Shown: positions 1-9,288 of the stretch, piece by piece
Layout: every line of letters begins with the position of its first letter
How positions within the stretch are numbered: the first letter of the stretch is position 1
Source: JBEDUK01 sp040414485
GTDB taxonomy: Bacteria > Actinomycetota > UBA4738
DNA: 64,000 nt
NCBI GenBank assembly: GCA_040414485.1
Contig: JBEDUK010000041.1
Span: 1-64,000 of the forward strand
Direction of reading: 5' to 3'
Notes under the pieces: generated by a model
The model's database searches: none
What the model saw: the letters and a program-made list of their open reading frames with translations, nothing else
What the model was told of the DNA's origin: nothing
Translations under genes and position numbers: made by a program

Positions 1-960
1 GGTCACGGCCGGCTGCCCGGCCGTGAGCGTCCCGGTCTTGTCCAAGATCAGCGTGGTGCACCGGGCCAGCCGCTCCAGCACGGCGCCGCTCTTGACCACC
101 ACCCCACACCGGGCCGCCGCCGACAACCCCGACACCAGGGCGACTGGCACCGCCAGGATCAGCGGGCACGGCGTGGCCACCACCAGCACCGAGAGCGCGC
201 GGACCGCGTCGCCGGTCGCGAGCCAGGCCGCGCCGGCGACCAGCAGCGTCAGCGGAACGAACAGCAGCGCGTACCGGTCGGCCATCCGCACGAACGGTGC
301 CTTGCGCTCGGCGGCCTCCCGCACCAGCCGAACGATCCCCGCGTACGTGCTGGCGCCGGCCGACGCCACGGCTCGCAGGTCGAACGGCCCCCCGGCGTTG
401 ACCGTTCCGGACCGGACCTGATCGCCCTGCTGTCGCTCGACCGCACGGGATTCGCCCGTCAGGGCGGATTCGTCGAGCGTCGCCGCGCTGCCGGCCACCA
501 CGCCGTCGACCGGCACGATCTCGCCGGGCTTGACCAGCAGCAGGTCGCCGACGCCGACATCCTCGGGCGTCGCCGACTCGAGCCCGTCGGGACCGTAGCG
601 GTGCACGATCGTCGGCGCCCGCGCCAGCAACGCGGTGAGCTCGCGCTGCGCGCGCCCTTCGGCGAACGACTCCAGCGCGTGTCCGCCGGCGAGCATCACG
701 GCGATCACCGCTCCGGCCAGATACTCACCGAGCGCCAGCGCGCCGGCCATGGCCAGGAGCGCGATGAGGTCGACTCCCGGCGAACGGGCGAGGACGGACC
801 GCACCACGGAGACGGCCATCGGGACCAGCGCGACCACCGTCGTCGCGGCCCACACCACCTGCGCGGCGTCGTGGCCGCCCGCCGCCCAGACCACGATTCC
901 CGCCGCCAGGCCGGCCGCGGTCGCGCCGAACTGCGCTCGGATCAGCGTCCGCGCTGACAT
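1..960 (-). CDS. Heavy-metal P1B-type ATPase, 5' part (3' end outside window)
   Basis: Membrane pump that would couple ATP hydrolysis to transition-metal export or import. Only the first 320 residues lie in the window; the reading frame runs off the left edge. Visible in order: hydrophobic N-terminal helices without a CXXC metal-binding domain, the actuator motif TGES near residue 165, the membrane metal-site motif TPCPL with Cys at about 265, and the phosphorylation motif DKTGTLT with Asp at about 307, just before the edge. The CPx motif is CPL rather than the CPC usual in Cu and Zn pumps, so the metal cannot be assigned. The ATG at 960 is the first start. Family identity is certain from the motifs; the substrate is unknown. 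Confidence 0.9.
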   Translation of the reverse strand, partial: MSARTLIRAQFGATAAGLAAGIVVWAAGGHDAAQVVWAATTVVALVPMAVSVVRSVLARSPGVDLIALLAMAGALALGEYLAGAVIAVMLAGGHALESFAEGRAQRELTALLARAPTIVHRYGPDGLESATPEDVGVGDLLLVKPGEIVPVDGVVAGSAATLDESALTGESRAVERQQGDQVRSGTVNAGGPFDLRAVASAGASTYAGIVRLVREAAERKAPFVRMADRYALLFVPLTLLVAGAAWLATGDAVRALSVLVVATPCPLILAVPVALVSGLSAAARCGVVVKSGAVLERLARCTTLILDKTGTLTAGQPAVT

Positions 961-1018
961 ACCCTGCTCATCACCTCGTGGCAGTCAAGGTACGGTGATG
1001 GCACGCCCGGGTAGAAGG

Positions 1019-1033
1019 TCGAAGGGCCTTCGA
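1019..1033. promoter_or_regulatory. 15-bp palindrome between divergent ATPase and small ORF
   Basis: TCGAAGG-G-CCTTCGA: 7-bp perfect arms around one base, in the 126-bp gap between the metal ATPase start and the small protein start. The position suits an operator for a metal-responsive regulator. No regulator gene lies nearby in the window, so the assignment is inference. Confidence 0.35.
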
Positions 1034-1086
1034 ACCGACGGCCGAATGCCGTGGGCGGATGGCGTGCCCACGAGGGGGATGGGAAG

Positions 1087-1440
1087 ATGACCGAGATGGA
1101 TCGCGACCTCAGGGCAACCATTGACCAGCTGATCGCATCGCTCGATCGCGCGGGACGCAATACCGTCATCTACCTGGCATCGCCGGCGGGCCAGCGCATG
1201 CGGCGCCGGGTTGCCGCCGGCATGCTGTTCAGCGCCCCGATCCTCCTGCGTCTGCCGGCGGTCAAGCGCCACCCGGTCGTCCGTCTCCTGGAACTGGTCG
1301 GAGGCACGGCCGCGGTGATGGAACTGGCTCGCCTGATCCGCGAGTGGGAGCCGGAACCGGCGTCGACGGTCGAGGCCGGCGCGTCATACCAGCAGGCGGC
1401 GGACGGACCCAACGGCCAGCGCACGGCCCGCGCGACGTAG
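1087..1440 (+). CDS. Small basic protein of unknown function
   Basis: 117 residues from an ATG preceded by a purine-rich GAGGGGG stretch; an upstream in-frame start at 1051 would add 12 unlikely residues. Not recognised. The chain is Arg-rich (a GQRMRRR stretch) with one hydrophobic segment around residues 41-52 and a Pro/Glu-rich end. It is divergent from the metal ATPase and convergent with glgA, with only 17 bases between the stop codons. It may be membrane-associated or a small accessory protein; nothing in the sequence gives a role. Confidence 0.5.
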   Translation: MTEMDRDLRATIDQLIASLDRAGRNTVIYLASPAGQRMRRRVAAGMLFSAPILLRLPAVKRHPVVRLLELVGGTAAVMELARLIREWEPEPASTVEAGASYQQAADGPNGQRTARAT

Positions 1441-1457
1441 CCCTGGTCCAGAGGGCC

Positions 1458-2843
1458 TCAGCCGGTCCGGCGCCGGAGCAACCCTTCGAAAAGCTCCTCG
1501 TAGCCGCGAGCCGAGGACTTCCACGAGAAATCCTTCGCCATGCTCCGGCGCATCATTCGCCGCCACGCCAGCCTGTCCGCCCTGTAGAGGCCGGCGGCGG
1601 TTCGGACCATCCGGACGAACGCCGCACGCTGCGCCGCCGGCGTATGAAGCAATGGCATCTTGAACCCGGTCACGCCGTCCTCGACCGTGTCCTCGAGGCC
1701 GCCGGTCGCGGTCACGAGCGGGATCGTCCCGTAGCGCAACGCGTACATCTGCGTCAGCCCGCACGGCTCCCACCGCGACGGCACCGCGAACATGTCGGAG
1801 CCCGCCTGGATGAGGTGCGCCAACGGTTCGTCGAAGGTGGCGGTCGCGTGGATCCATCGGGGATGCCGGTCGGCCAAGGCGCCCAGGCGGGCCTCCAGGG
1901 CCGGGTCGCCGCTGCCGAGCACCACCACCTGCACGCCGGCCGCGACGAGATCACCGGCGGCGTCGGCGACCAGATCGATCCCCTTTTGGAAGTCCAGGCG
2001 CGACACCACGCCCAACAGGGGCGTCGCCGCATCGACGGGCAGGCCGGTGCGACGCTGCAGCGCCGCCTTGTCCCGAGCCTTCCCCGACAGTCGCTCGGCC
2101 GAGTAGCGCGCCGGGATGTAGGGATCGACCTCCGGGGACCAGCGCGTGTCGTCCGCGCCGTTGAGGATCCCGGCCAGCTCGCCCCGGCCCGCCCGGATGC
2201 GGAGCACGCCGTCCAGCCCATGTCCGAACTCGGGCGTCTGGATCTCGCTGGCATAGGTCGGCGAGACGGTGGTCACGACGTCGGCGAAGACGAGGCCGGC
2301 CTTCATGAAGCTGACCCGGCCGTGAAACTCGAGTTGGTCGAGCGTGAAGGCGGCCGGCGGGAGCCCGATCCGGGCGAGCGTCTCCCGGCCGAACAGCCCC
2401 TGGTAGGCCAGATTGTGGATCGTGAACACCGCGGCGGGGGAACGCCCCTTCGACTGCTGCGTCCGGCCGGCGTGCACCAGGTAGGCGGCCAGCGCCGCCT
2501 GCCAGTCGTGCGCGTGGACGATGTCGGGTCTGAACCGGCGCTTCGCCGCGAGTCGGAACGCCTCCCGGCACAGGAAGTCGAACCGGACGTCGTTGTCCGG
2601 GTAGTCGCCGCCCGCCTCGCCGTAGAGGCCGGGCCGGTCGAAGTAGGCGGGGTGGTCGACGAAGGCCCGCTCCACGCCGTCGTCGGGAGCCGTTTCCGGA
2701 TCAACTCCCCGATACCGCGGTGAGACGAGCAGCACGCGATGGCCGAGCTCGACCATCGCCGGCGGGAGCGCCGCGGCCACGTCCGCGAGGCCGCCCGTCT
2801 TCGAGAAGGGCGCCACCTCCGAGACGACGAAGAGGATCCTCAC
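1458..2843 (-). CDS. glgA: Glycogen synthase (ADP-glucose type, GT5)
   Basis: Transfers glucose from ADP-glucose to the non-reducing end of alpha-1,4-glucan. 461 residues, normal for bacterial GlgA (about 460-490). The N-terminal ADP-glucose site KTGGLADV starts at residue 15. The C-terminal GT-B motif EPCGLTQ has its catalytic Glu at about 359, followed by TGGLEDTV. The GTG at 2843 opens the canonical start (RILFVVSEVAPFSKTGG); longer in-frame upstream sequence is composition-driven and unlike the family. It is divergent from malQ with 73 bases between starts, which probably holds back-to-back promoters. It is the biosynthetic partner of glgC and glgB in this island. Confidence 0.95.
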   Translation of the reverse strand: MRILFVVSEVAPFSKTGGLADVAAALPPAMVELGHRVLLVSPRYRGVDPETAPDDGVERAFVDHPAYFDRPGLYGEAGGDYPDNDVRFDFLCREAFRLAAKRRFRPDIVHAHDWQAALAAYLVHAGRTQQSKGRSPAAVFTIHNLAYQGLFGRETLARIGLPPAAFTLDQLEFHGRVSFMKAGLVFADVVTTVSPTYASEIQTPEFGHGLDGVLRIRAGRGELAGILNGADDTRWSPEVDPYIPARYSAERLSGKARDKAALQRRTGLPVDAATPLLGVVSRLDFQKGIDLVADAAGDLVAAGVQVVVLGSGDPALEARLGALADRHPRWIHATATFDEPLAHLIQAGSDMFAVPSRWEPCGLTQMYALRYGTIPLVTATGGLEDTVEDGVTGFKMPLLHTPAAQRAAFVRMVRTAAGLYRADRLAWRRMMRRSMAKDFSWKSSARGYEELFEGLLRRRTG

Positions 2844-2916
2844 CGCGCTGCCACGATAGCGGCTCGGCATCACCCGCTTGCCGGGCTCATGCCCGCCACC
2901 TACGCTCCGCCGTCGG

Positions 2917-5067
2917 ATGAGCGCCGCACCCCCACCTCCGGCCGAACGCTCGACGGGCCCCGCCGCGGACCTGCGCCGGCTGGCCGGGGCGTTCGGGGTG
3001 CAGGTCCGGTACCGGGACGCGCTGCACCGTTGGCGCGCTCCTTCCGAAGCGGCGCTGGTGGCCATCCTTCGGGCGCTGGGCGCCGACGTGACCGGCGCCG
3101 GCGACGCGGACGCCGCTCTCGCGCAGCGGGAGAGCGCGCGCGCCGATCGGCTCGTGGAGCCTGTGCTCGTCGCGCGCGCCGGAAGGCGCTCGCGCCATTT
3201 CCTGTCTTCGGGCCCGACCACGGTGGGGGGCGCGGTTCGGTTCAGCCTGGAGACCGAAGACGGCGACGTCTCCGACTGGTCGTCGGCGACCGACGACGCC
3301 GCGACGACCTTCGCGCTTCCAGCCCTGCCGATGGGCTACCACCGGCTGAGACTCACCGTGGGCGCCCGAACGGACGAGGCGATGGTGATCGCCGCCCCCG
3401 GACGGTGCGCGTCGTTCGACGAGCGCGCCTGGGGCGTCTTCGCTCCCCTCTATGCGCTCCGCGCAACCGGGTATCGAGACCAGGGAATCGGCCACCTGGG
3501 AGACCTCAGGGACGTCATGACGCGCGTCCCCCGGCTCGGAGGCCGCACGGTGGCCACCCTCCCCCTGTTCGCGACCTTCACAGGCCCGGCCGGTCCATTC
3601 GAACCGAGTCCGTACGCGCCGGTCTCGCGCCTGTTCTGGAACGAGCTGTTTCTGGACGCTCACAACCTCCCGACGGCCGGCATCACGCCCAGATCCGTCT
3701 CGCGGCTGGTGCGTCGCGCGTCGCGGCAAACGGCCGAACACCCGGAGATGGTCAGTATGGTTGACTATCGACGGGTTACCGCCGCGGTGCACGCGGCCCT
3801 CGACGAGGCCGCGAGCACATTCATGGCCGAGCCGTCCGATCGACGGGACCAGTTCGAACGGTGGCACCGCTTCCGGCCGGACGCGGTCGCCTACGCTCGC
3901 TTCCGCGCGGCCGTCGAACGTAACGGGACCGGCTGGCGTGCGTGGCCTGCGCGGATGCGCCACGGCGAACTGGAAGCCTCGGACGTGGACCCTGCGGTCG
4001 AGCTTCGACATCTCTTCGCGCAGTGGGCGTTCGAGCACCAGCTGGATGAGCTGGTGATGATGGGCCGTCACTTCCCATACGGCGGCCCCGTCGACCTCGC
4101 GTTCGACCTGCCGCTCGGCGTGCATCCGGACGGGTTCGACGCCTGGCGCGAACGCGCGGTTCTGGTCGAGGGCGCGAACGCCGGCGCACCGCCGGACCGG
4201 CTGTTCACGAAGGGCCAGGACTGGGGGTTCGCACCGCTGCACCCCGACCGCGTCCGCGAGGAGGGCTACCGCTATCCCATCGCCTGCCTGCGCTCACTGA
4301 TGTCCCGGGCCCGGTTCCTGCGGCTCGACCACGTCATGGGCCTGCACCGGCTGTTCTTCGTTCCACGCGGGATGCCGGCCACGGCCGGCACCTACGTGCG
4401 GTACCGGCCCGAGGAGTGGTACGCGATCCTCGCGATCGAATCGCAGCGGTCGGGCTGCGTCGTGGTCGGCGAGGACCTCGGCACCGTGCCCCGAGCCGTG
4501 CGTCATGCCATGCGGCGGCACGGGGTCCTTCGCTCCTATGTGGCCGAACTCGAACTCTGGCCGGGGAACGATCCGCCGCTCGCCGATCCGCCTCGGGCGT
4601 CGGTCGCGTCGCTGAACACGCACGACCTTTCGCCGTTCGCGGGGTATCTGATAGGGCGGGACATCGACGACCGGGAGCGGATCGGTCTGTTCGACCACGA
4701 TTCCGCACGCCGCGCCCACGCAGAACGCAAGCGGTTGATCAAGCGTCTCGTTCGGCTCCTGCAGCGGCAGGGTTTGATCGATGAAATCGAAGACATCAAA
4801 AGCGAGATCCTGCGGGCCGCATTGACCTTCCTCGCCTCCAGCGACGCCGCCCTTGTGACGGTCAATCTCGAGGACCTGTGGGGAGCGATCGAGCCGCAGA
4901 ACATCCCCGGAACAGGGTCCGAGGAACCGAACTGGCGGCGTCGCGCCGCGTTCACGTTGGAGGAGCTGTTCGGCTCGGAGACCTCGCTTGCTACCCTCCG
5001 GATGGTGAACGCCCTGCGGCGACCCGATCCGTCGCCGGCCGGACCAAGCATCCTTCCGCCGCCATGA
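2917..5067 (+). CDS. malQ: 4-alpha-glucanotransferase (amylomaltase, GH77)
   Basis: Disproportionates maltooligosaccharides by moving alpha-1,4-glucan segments. 716 residues from the ATG at 2917; an in-frame start at 2878 would add 13 residues. GH77 catalytic motifs are present: RLDHVMGL (nucleophile Asp near 470), GEDLGTVP (acid/base Glu near 518) and NTHDLSPF (Asp near 568). The N-terminal roughly 150 residues form the extra domain seen in long MalQ proteins. Its stop overlaps the glgB start (ATGA), so the two are translationally coupled. Together with the debranching enzymes here it would recycle short chains released from glycogen. Confidence 0.94.
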   Translation: MSAAPPPPAERSTGPAADLRRLAGAFGVQVRYRDALHRWRAPSEAALVAILRALGADVTGAGDADAALAQRESARADRLVEPVLVARAGRRSRHFLSSGPTTVGGAVRFSLETEDGDVSDWSSATDDAATTFALPALPMGYHRLRLTVGARTDEAMVIAAPGRCASFDERAWGVFAPLYALRATGYRDQGIGHLGDLRDVMTRVPRLGGRTVATLPLFATFTGPAGPFEPSPYAPVSRLFWNELFLDAHNLPTAGITPRSVSRLVRRASRQTAEHPEMVSMVDYRRVTAAVHAALDEAASTFMAEPSDRRDQFERWHRFRPDAVAYARFRAAVERNGTGWRAWPARMRHGELEASDVDPAVELRHLFAQWAFEHQLDELVMMGRHFPYGGPVDLAFDLPLGVHPDGFDAWRERAVLVEGANAGAPPDRLFTKGQDWGFAPLHPDRVREEGYRYPIACLRSLMSRARFLRLDHVMGLHRLFFVPRGMPATAGTYVRYRPEEWYAILAIESQRSGCVVVGEDLGTVPRAVRHAMRRHGVLRSYVAELELWPGNDPPLADPPRASVASLNTHDLSPFAGYLIGRDIDDRERIGLFDHDSARRAHAERKRLIKRLVRLLQRQGLIDEIEDIKSEILRAALTFLASSDAALVTVNLEDLWGAIEPQNIPGTGSEEPNWRRRAAFTLEELFGSETSLATLRMVNALRRPDPSPAGPSILPPP

Positions 5068-6986
5068 CCGGATTCTCGCTGCTCACGGCCGACGACCTGC
5101 ACCTGTTCAACCAGGGCACGCACCATGCCCTGGGCGAGAAGATGGGCGCGCATCGGGCGACCACGCCGGACGGCACGGAGGGCACGTGCTTCGCGGTCTG
5201 GGCGCCGAATGCGGAGTCGGTCTCGGTGATCGGCGACTTCAACGCCTGGCAGGCGGGCACGACGCCGCTCGCGCCCCGCGGGTCCTCGGGCATCTGGGAG
5301 GCCTTCGTCCCCGGCCTCGCGCAAGGAGCCCTGTACAAGTTCCGCATCCGGTCGCCGAAACACCGGTTCGAGGCGGACAAGAGCGATCCGTTCGGCCTGT
5401 TCTTCCAACGGGCGCCGAACACGGCCGCGATCGTGTGGTCGCTCGAAGGATTCGAATGGAACGACGGCGAGTGGATCGCCGGCCGGTCGAAGGCGAATGC
5501 GCTGGACGCCCCCATGTCGATCTACGAGGTGCACCTGGGCTCGTGGATGCGCGGCGACGGCAACCGGATGCTCTCCTATTCCGAACTCGCCCACCGTCTG
5601 GGCGATCACCTGGAGCGAACCGGCTTCACCCACGTCGAGTTCCTGCCGGTGACCGAGCACCCGTTCTACGGCTCGTGGGGCTACCAGACCACCGGGTACT
5701 TCGCGCCCACGTCCCGCTTCGGGACGCCGCAGGAGTTCATGGGGCTGGTGGACCACCTGCACCGTCGAGGGTTCGGCGTGATCCTGGACTGGGTGCCGTC
5801 GCATTTTCCCAACGACCCGCACGCGCTCGGGCTCTTCGACGGCACCCACCTGTACGAGCACGCCGACCCAAGGCTGGGCATCCACCCTGATTGGGACTCG
5901 TACATCTTCAACTACGGGCGGACCGAGGTTCGCTCGTTCCTGCTCTCATCCGCGATGCACTGGCTCGGTCGGTATCACGTCGACGGCCTGCGCGTGGACG
6001 CGGTGGCCTCGATGCTCTATCTGGACTACTCACGCGGCCCGGGCGAGTGGGTGCCGAACCGGCTCGGCGGCCGCGAGAACCTCGACGCGGTCTCGTTCCT
6101 ACGCCGGATGAACGAGGACGTCTATGCGACCCACCCGGGTACCCAGACCACCGCCGAAGAGTCCACGTCCTGGCCGAAGGTGACGCGGCCGACCTCCATG
6201 GGTGGTCTGGGGTTCGGCCTGAAGTGGGACATGGGCTGGATGCACGACACGTTGCGCTACATGGCGCGCGATGCGATCCACCGGCGCTGGCATCACACCG
6301 ACCTCACCTTCCGTGGGCTGTACGCGTTCAGCGAGAACTTCGTCCTGCCGCTGTCTCATGACGAGGTGGTGCACGGCAAGGGCTCGCTGATCCGCAAGAT
6401 GGCCGGGGACGAATGGCAGCGATTCGCGAACCTCCGATTGCTCTACGGCTATCAGTGGGCGGAACCGGGAAAGAAACTGCTGTTCATGGGGGGCGAGTTC
6501 GCGCAGGAGCGCGAGTGGAACCACGACGCGAGCCTGGACTGGCACCTCGCGAACGACCCGCGGCACAGCGGAATCATGGACTGGGTGCGGGACCTGAACG
6601 CGCTGCATCGGAGCGAGCCGGCGCTGCACGAACTGGACGTGGACGCGGCCGGACTGGAGTGGATCGAGGCCAACGACGCCGAATACAGCACCATCGCGTT
6701 CCTGCGGCGCGGCCGAGACGAGGACACGCGGCCCGTCCTGGTCCTGTGCAACTTCACGCCGGTTCCCCGCCACGCGTACAAGGTGGGCGTGCCGGTGGGC
6801 GGGTGGTGGCGCGAGTTGCTCAACTCCGACTCGACGCTGTACGGCGGCAGCGGCATGGGGAACCTCGGCGGAGTGATGGCCGAACAGCCCGGTTGGCACC
6901 TGCGGCCGTACGCGCTGTCGCTGGTGCTGCCGCCGCTGTCGTGCCTGTTCCTTGCGCCCGACGTCACTCCGGCGCCGGCGAGATGA
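5064..6986 (+). CDS. glgB: 1,4-alpha-glucan branching enzyme (GH13_9)
   Basis: Introduces alpha-1,6 branches into glycogen. 640 residues starting at the ATG that overlaps the malQ stop. An N-terminal CBM48-type domain (about residues 30-115, with VWAPNAESVSVIGDFN) precedes the catalytic barrel. GH13 residues: nucleophile Asp 312 in GLRVDAVASM, acid Glu 365 in TTAEEST, and His432-Asp433 in LPLSHDEVVHGK. A C-terminal all-beta domain follows. The length matches the short GlgB form lacking the extra N1 domain. The next gene, glgX, begins 1 base after its stop. Confidence 0.96.
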   Translation: MTGFSLLTADDLHLFNQGTHHALGEKMGAHRATTPDGTEGTCFAVWAPNAESVSVIGDFNAWQAGTTPLAPRGSSGIWEAFVPGLAQGALYKFRIRSPKHRFEADKSDPFGLFFQRAPNTAAIVWSLEGFEWNDGEWIAGRSKANALDAPMSIYEVHLGSWMRGDGNRMLSYSELAHRLGDHLERTGFTHVEFLPVTEHPFYGSWGYQTTGYFAPTSRFGTPQEFMGLVDHLHRRGFGVILDWVPSHFPNDPHALGLFDGTHLYEHADPRLGIHPDWDSYIFNYGRTEVRSFLLSSAMHWLGRYHVDGLRVDAVASMLYLDYSRGPGEWVPNRLGGRENLDAVSFLRRMNEDVYATHPGTQTTAEESTSWPKVTRPTSMGGLGFGLKWDMGWMHDTLRYMARDAIHRRWHHTDLTFRGLYAFSENFVLPLSHDEVVHGKGSLIRKMAGDEWQRFANLRLLYGYQWAEPGKKLLFMGGEFAQEREWNHDASLDWHLANDPRHSGIMDWVRDLNALHRSEPALHELDVDAAGLEWIEANDAEYSTIAFLRRGRDEDTRPVLVLCNFTPVPRHAYKVGVPVGGWWRELLNSDSTLYGGSGMGNLGGVMAEQPGWHLRPYALSLVLPPLSCLFLAPDVTPAPAR

Positions 6987-6987
6987 C

Positions 6988-9123
6988 ATGAGGATCTGGC
7001 CGGGGCGTCCGAATCCCCTCGGCGCAACCTGGGACGGGCACGGCGTCAACTTCGCGCTGTACTCCCGGAACGCCGAGGGCGTCACCCTGTGTCTGTTCGA
7101 CGAGGACGGCAAGGAGACCCAGCGGATCCCGCTGCGCGAACGGACCGACTTCGTCTGGCACGTCTATCTGCCGGACGTGCGGCCCGGCCAGCGTTACGGC
7201 TACCGGGTCGCGGGCCCGTACGAGCCGCAGGCGGGCCACCGGTTCAACGACGCGAAACTCCTCCTGGACCCCTATGCGCGCGCGATCACGCGTGGCGTCC
7301 GGTGGAGCGATCGGCTCTTCGGCTACCGCGTAGGCGACCCGGCGGAGGATCTGGCGAAGGACGACCGCAACAGCGCGTCCGACACGGCGAAGTGCATCGT
7401 GGTGGACCCCGCGTTCACGTGGGCCGACGACCGGCCGCCCGCCACCCCGTGGAACCGGACCGTGATCTATGAGGTCCACGTGAAGGGGATGACCGCCCGC
7501 CACCCGGGGATCGCGCCGGAGCACCGGGGCACGTACCTCGGCATGGCGCAGGAGCCCGTGCTTGCGCACCTCCAGTCGCTCGGTGTGACCGCGGTCGAGC
7601 TCCTGCCCGTCCAGCGTTCGATCTCCGAGCGGCGGCTGGTCGAGCGGGGCCTGACGAACTACTGGGGCTACAACCCGATCGGGTTCTTCTCACCCGATCC
7701 CCGCTTCTCGAGTGAGGGCGCGCGCACGCTCGTCAACGAATTCAAGACGATGATGAAGGCGATGCACCGTGTCGGGATCGAGGTGATCCTCGACGTCGTG
7801 TTCAATCACACGGGCGAAGGCGACCACCTCGGGCCGACCTTGTTTCTCAAGGGCATCGACAATCATTCGTATTACCACCTGGATCCGGGCGATCCGCGTT
7901 TCTATCGTGATGTGACCGGGACGGGAAACACGGTGAATGCGGGCCATCCTCGCGTCGTCCAGCTGATCATGGATTGTCTGCGGTACTGGGCGCAGGAGAT
8001 GCACGTCGACGGGTTCCGCTTCGACCTGGCGGCGGCGCTGGTGACCGATCCCGAGAAAGCGGATTTCGGCGCCGGGTTGTTCGGGGCCGTTCTGCAGGAT
8101 CCGGTCCTCGCGAAGTTGAAGCTGATCGCCGAACCATGGCATCCCGGGGCGAACGGGTATCAGCTCGGCGCGTTCCCCGCGGGGTGGGCCGAATGGAACG
8201 GGCGCTACCGCGACTGCGTGCGCCGGTTCTGGCGCGGCGACGCCGGCCAGGTGCCGGAGCTGGCGTCCAGGCTCGCCGGCTCGGCCGACGTCTTCGGACC
8301 GGGTGGGCGCCGGACGTACGCGAGCGTGAACTTCGTCACCGCGCACGACGGCTTCACGCTGGAGGACCTGGTGTCCTTCGAGCACAAGCACAACGAGGCG
8401 AACGGCGAGGACAACCGGGACGGCAGCGAGGACAACCTCTCGCGGAACTGGGGCGCCGAGGGACCGACGGAGTCCGTGCACGTGCATCGCATGCGGCGGC
8501 GCATGAAGCGGAACCTGCTGGCCACCCTGGTGCTGTCGCAGGGCGTGCGCATGCTGCTGGGCGGCGACGAACTGGGCCGGACGCAGGACGGGAACAACAA
8601 CGCGTACTGCCAGGACAACGGGATGTCCTGGTTCGACTGGGACCTGACGCCGGAGGAAGTCGAGCTCGTCGAGTTCGTGCGCCTGCTGACGGCGACGCTG
8701 CGGGGCAACCCGATCCTGCGGCGGCGGTCGTTCTTCACCGGCGCGCCGGGGCCCGACGGGGAGAAGGATCTCACCTGGGTCCGCCCCGACGGGAGCGAGA
8801 TGACCGATGCCGAATGGAACGACGGCGGCAATCACATCCTTGGGATGCTGATCTCCGGGCGGGCGTCCGACGAGGTGGACGACTTCGGCAGGCCGGTGTT
8901 CGGCGAGACGCTGCTCGCCCTGTTCAACGGGGGGACCCGCTCGAGAAGGTTCGTGCTGCCGGACCGCGGCGCGCCCGGCGTGTGGCAGGAACTGATCAAC
9001 ACGGCGCGGCCGGGGACCAGGACGCCGCGCGCAGACAGCGTGACGCTGGTCGCCCACTCGGTGATCCTCCTTCGCAGGCTGGAGGGTCAGGCCGCGAACG
9101 CATTGGCACCCTCATCCCCTTGA
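6988..9123 (+). CDS. glgX: Glycogen debranching enzyme, isoamylase type (GH13_11)
   Basis: Hydrolyses alpha-1,6 branch points, preferentially of phosphorylase-limited glycogen. 711 residues with an N-terminal CBM48-like domain beginning right at the start (RIWPGRPNPLGATWDGHGVN). Catalytic residues: Asp346 in GFRFDLAAAL, Glu382 in IAEPW, Asp454 in TAHDG. Family signatures also seen are VFNHTGEGD and GGDELGRTQDGNNNAY. The ATG lies one base past the glgB stop, completing a malQ-glgB-glgX operon. A second, unrelated debranching enzyme is encoded at 16149-18143, so this locus has two debranching chemistries. Confidence 0.95.
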   Translation: MRIWPGRPNPLGATWDGHGVNFALYSRNAEGVTLCLFDEDGKETQRIPLRERTDFVWHVYLPDVRPGQRYGYRVAGPYEPQAGHRFNDAKLLLDPYARAITRGVRWSDRLFGYRVGDPAEDLAKDDRNSASDTAKCIVVDPAFTWADDRPPATPWNRTVIYEVHVKGMTARHPGIAPEHRGTYLGMAQEPVLAHLQSLGVTAVELLPVQRSISERRLVERGLTNYWGYNPIGFFSPDPRFSSEGARTLVNEFKTMMKAMHRVGIEVILDVVFNHTGEGDHLGPTLFLKGIDNHSYYHLDPGDPRFYRDVTGTGNTVNAGHPRVVQLIMDCLRYWAQEMHVDGFRFDLAAALVTDPEKADFGAGLFGAVLQDPVLAKLKLIAEPWHPGANGYQLGAFPAGWAEWNGRYRDCVRRFWRGDAGQVPELASRLAGSADVFGPGGRRTYASVNFVTAHDGFTLEDLVSFEHKHNEANGEDNRDGSEDNLSRNWGAEGPTESVHVHRMRRRMKRNLLATLVLSQGVRMLLGGDELGRTQDGNNNAYCQDNGMSWFDWDLTPEEVELVEFVRLLTATLRGNPILRRRSFFTGAPGPDGEKDLTWVRPDGSEMTDAEWNDGGNHILGMLISGRASDEVDDFGRPVFGETLLALFNGGTRSRRFVLPDRGAPGVWQELINTARPGTRTPRADSVTLVAHSVILLRRLEGQAANALAPSSP

Positions 9124-9141
9124 TGCGGCGTTGATGCGGCG
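9120..9141. repeat. Tandem 11-bp repeat over the glgX stop codon
   Basis: TTGATGCGGCG occurs twice head to tail, the first copy overlapping the last base before the glgX TGA and the stop itself. Two copies only. It could be a slippage product or a binding site in the 165-base glgX-glgP gap. Confidence 0.5.
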
Positions 9142-9288
9142 CGCAGTCCGACAACGGCGGCCGGACCGTACACACTCGTGCGACGCGATGGACCTGACGG
9201 CTCAGGACCCATGCGACGATGCCGATGGTAGGTTCGGCAATTGCGCCCGGCAGGGGGTGGAGCCGGGCGGCACGGGAACGGGGAGTTC

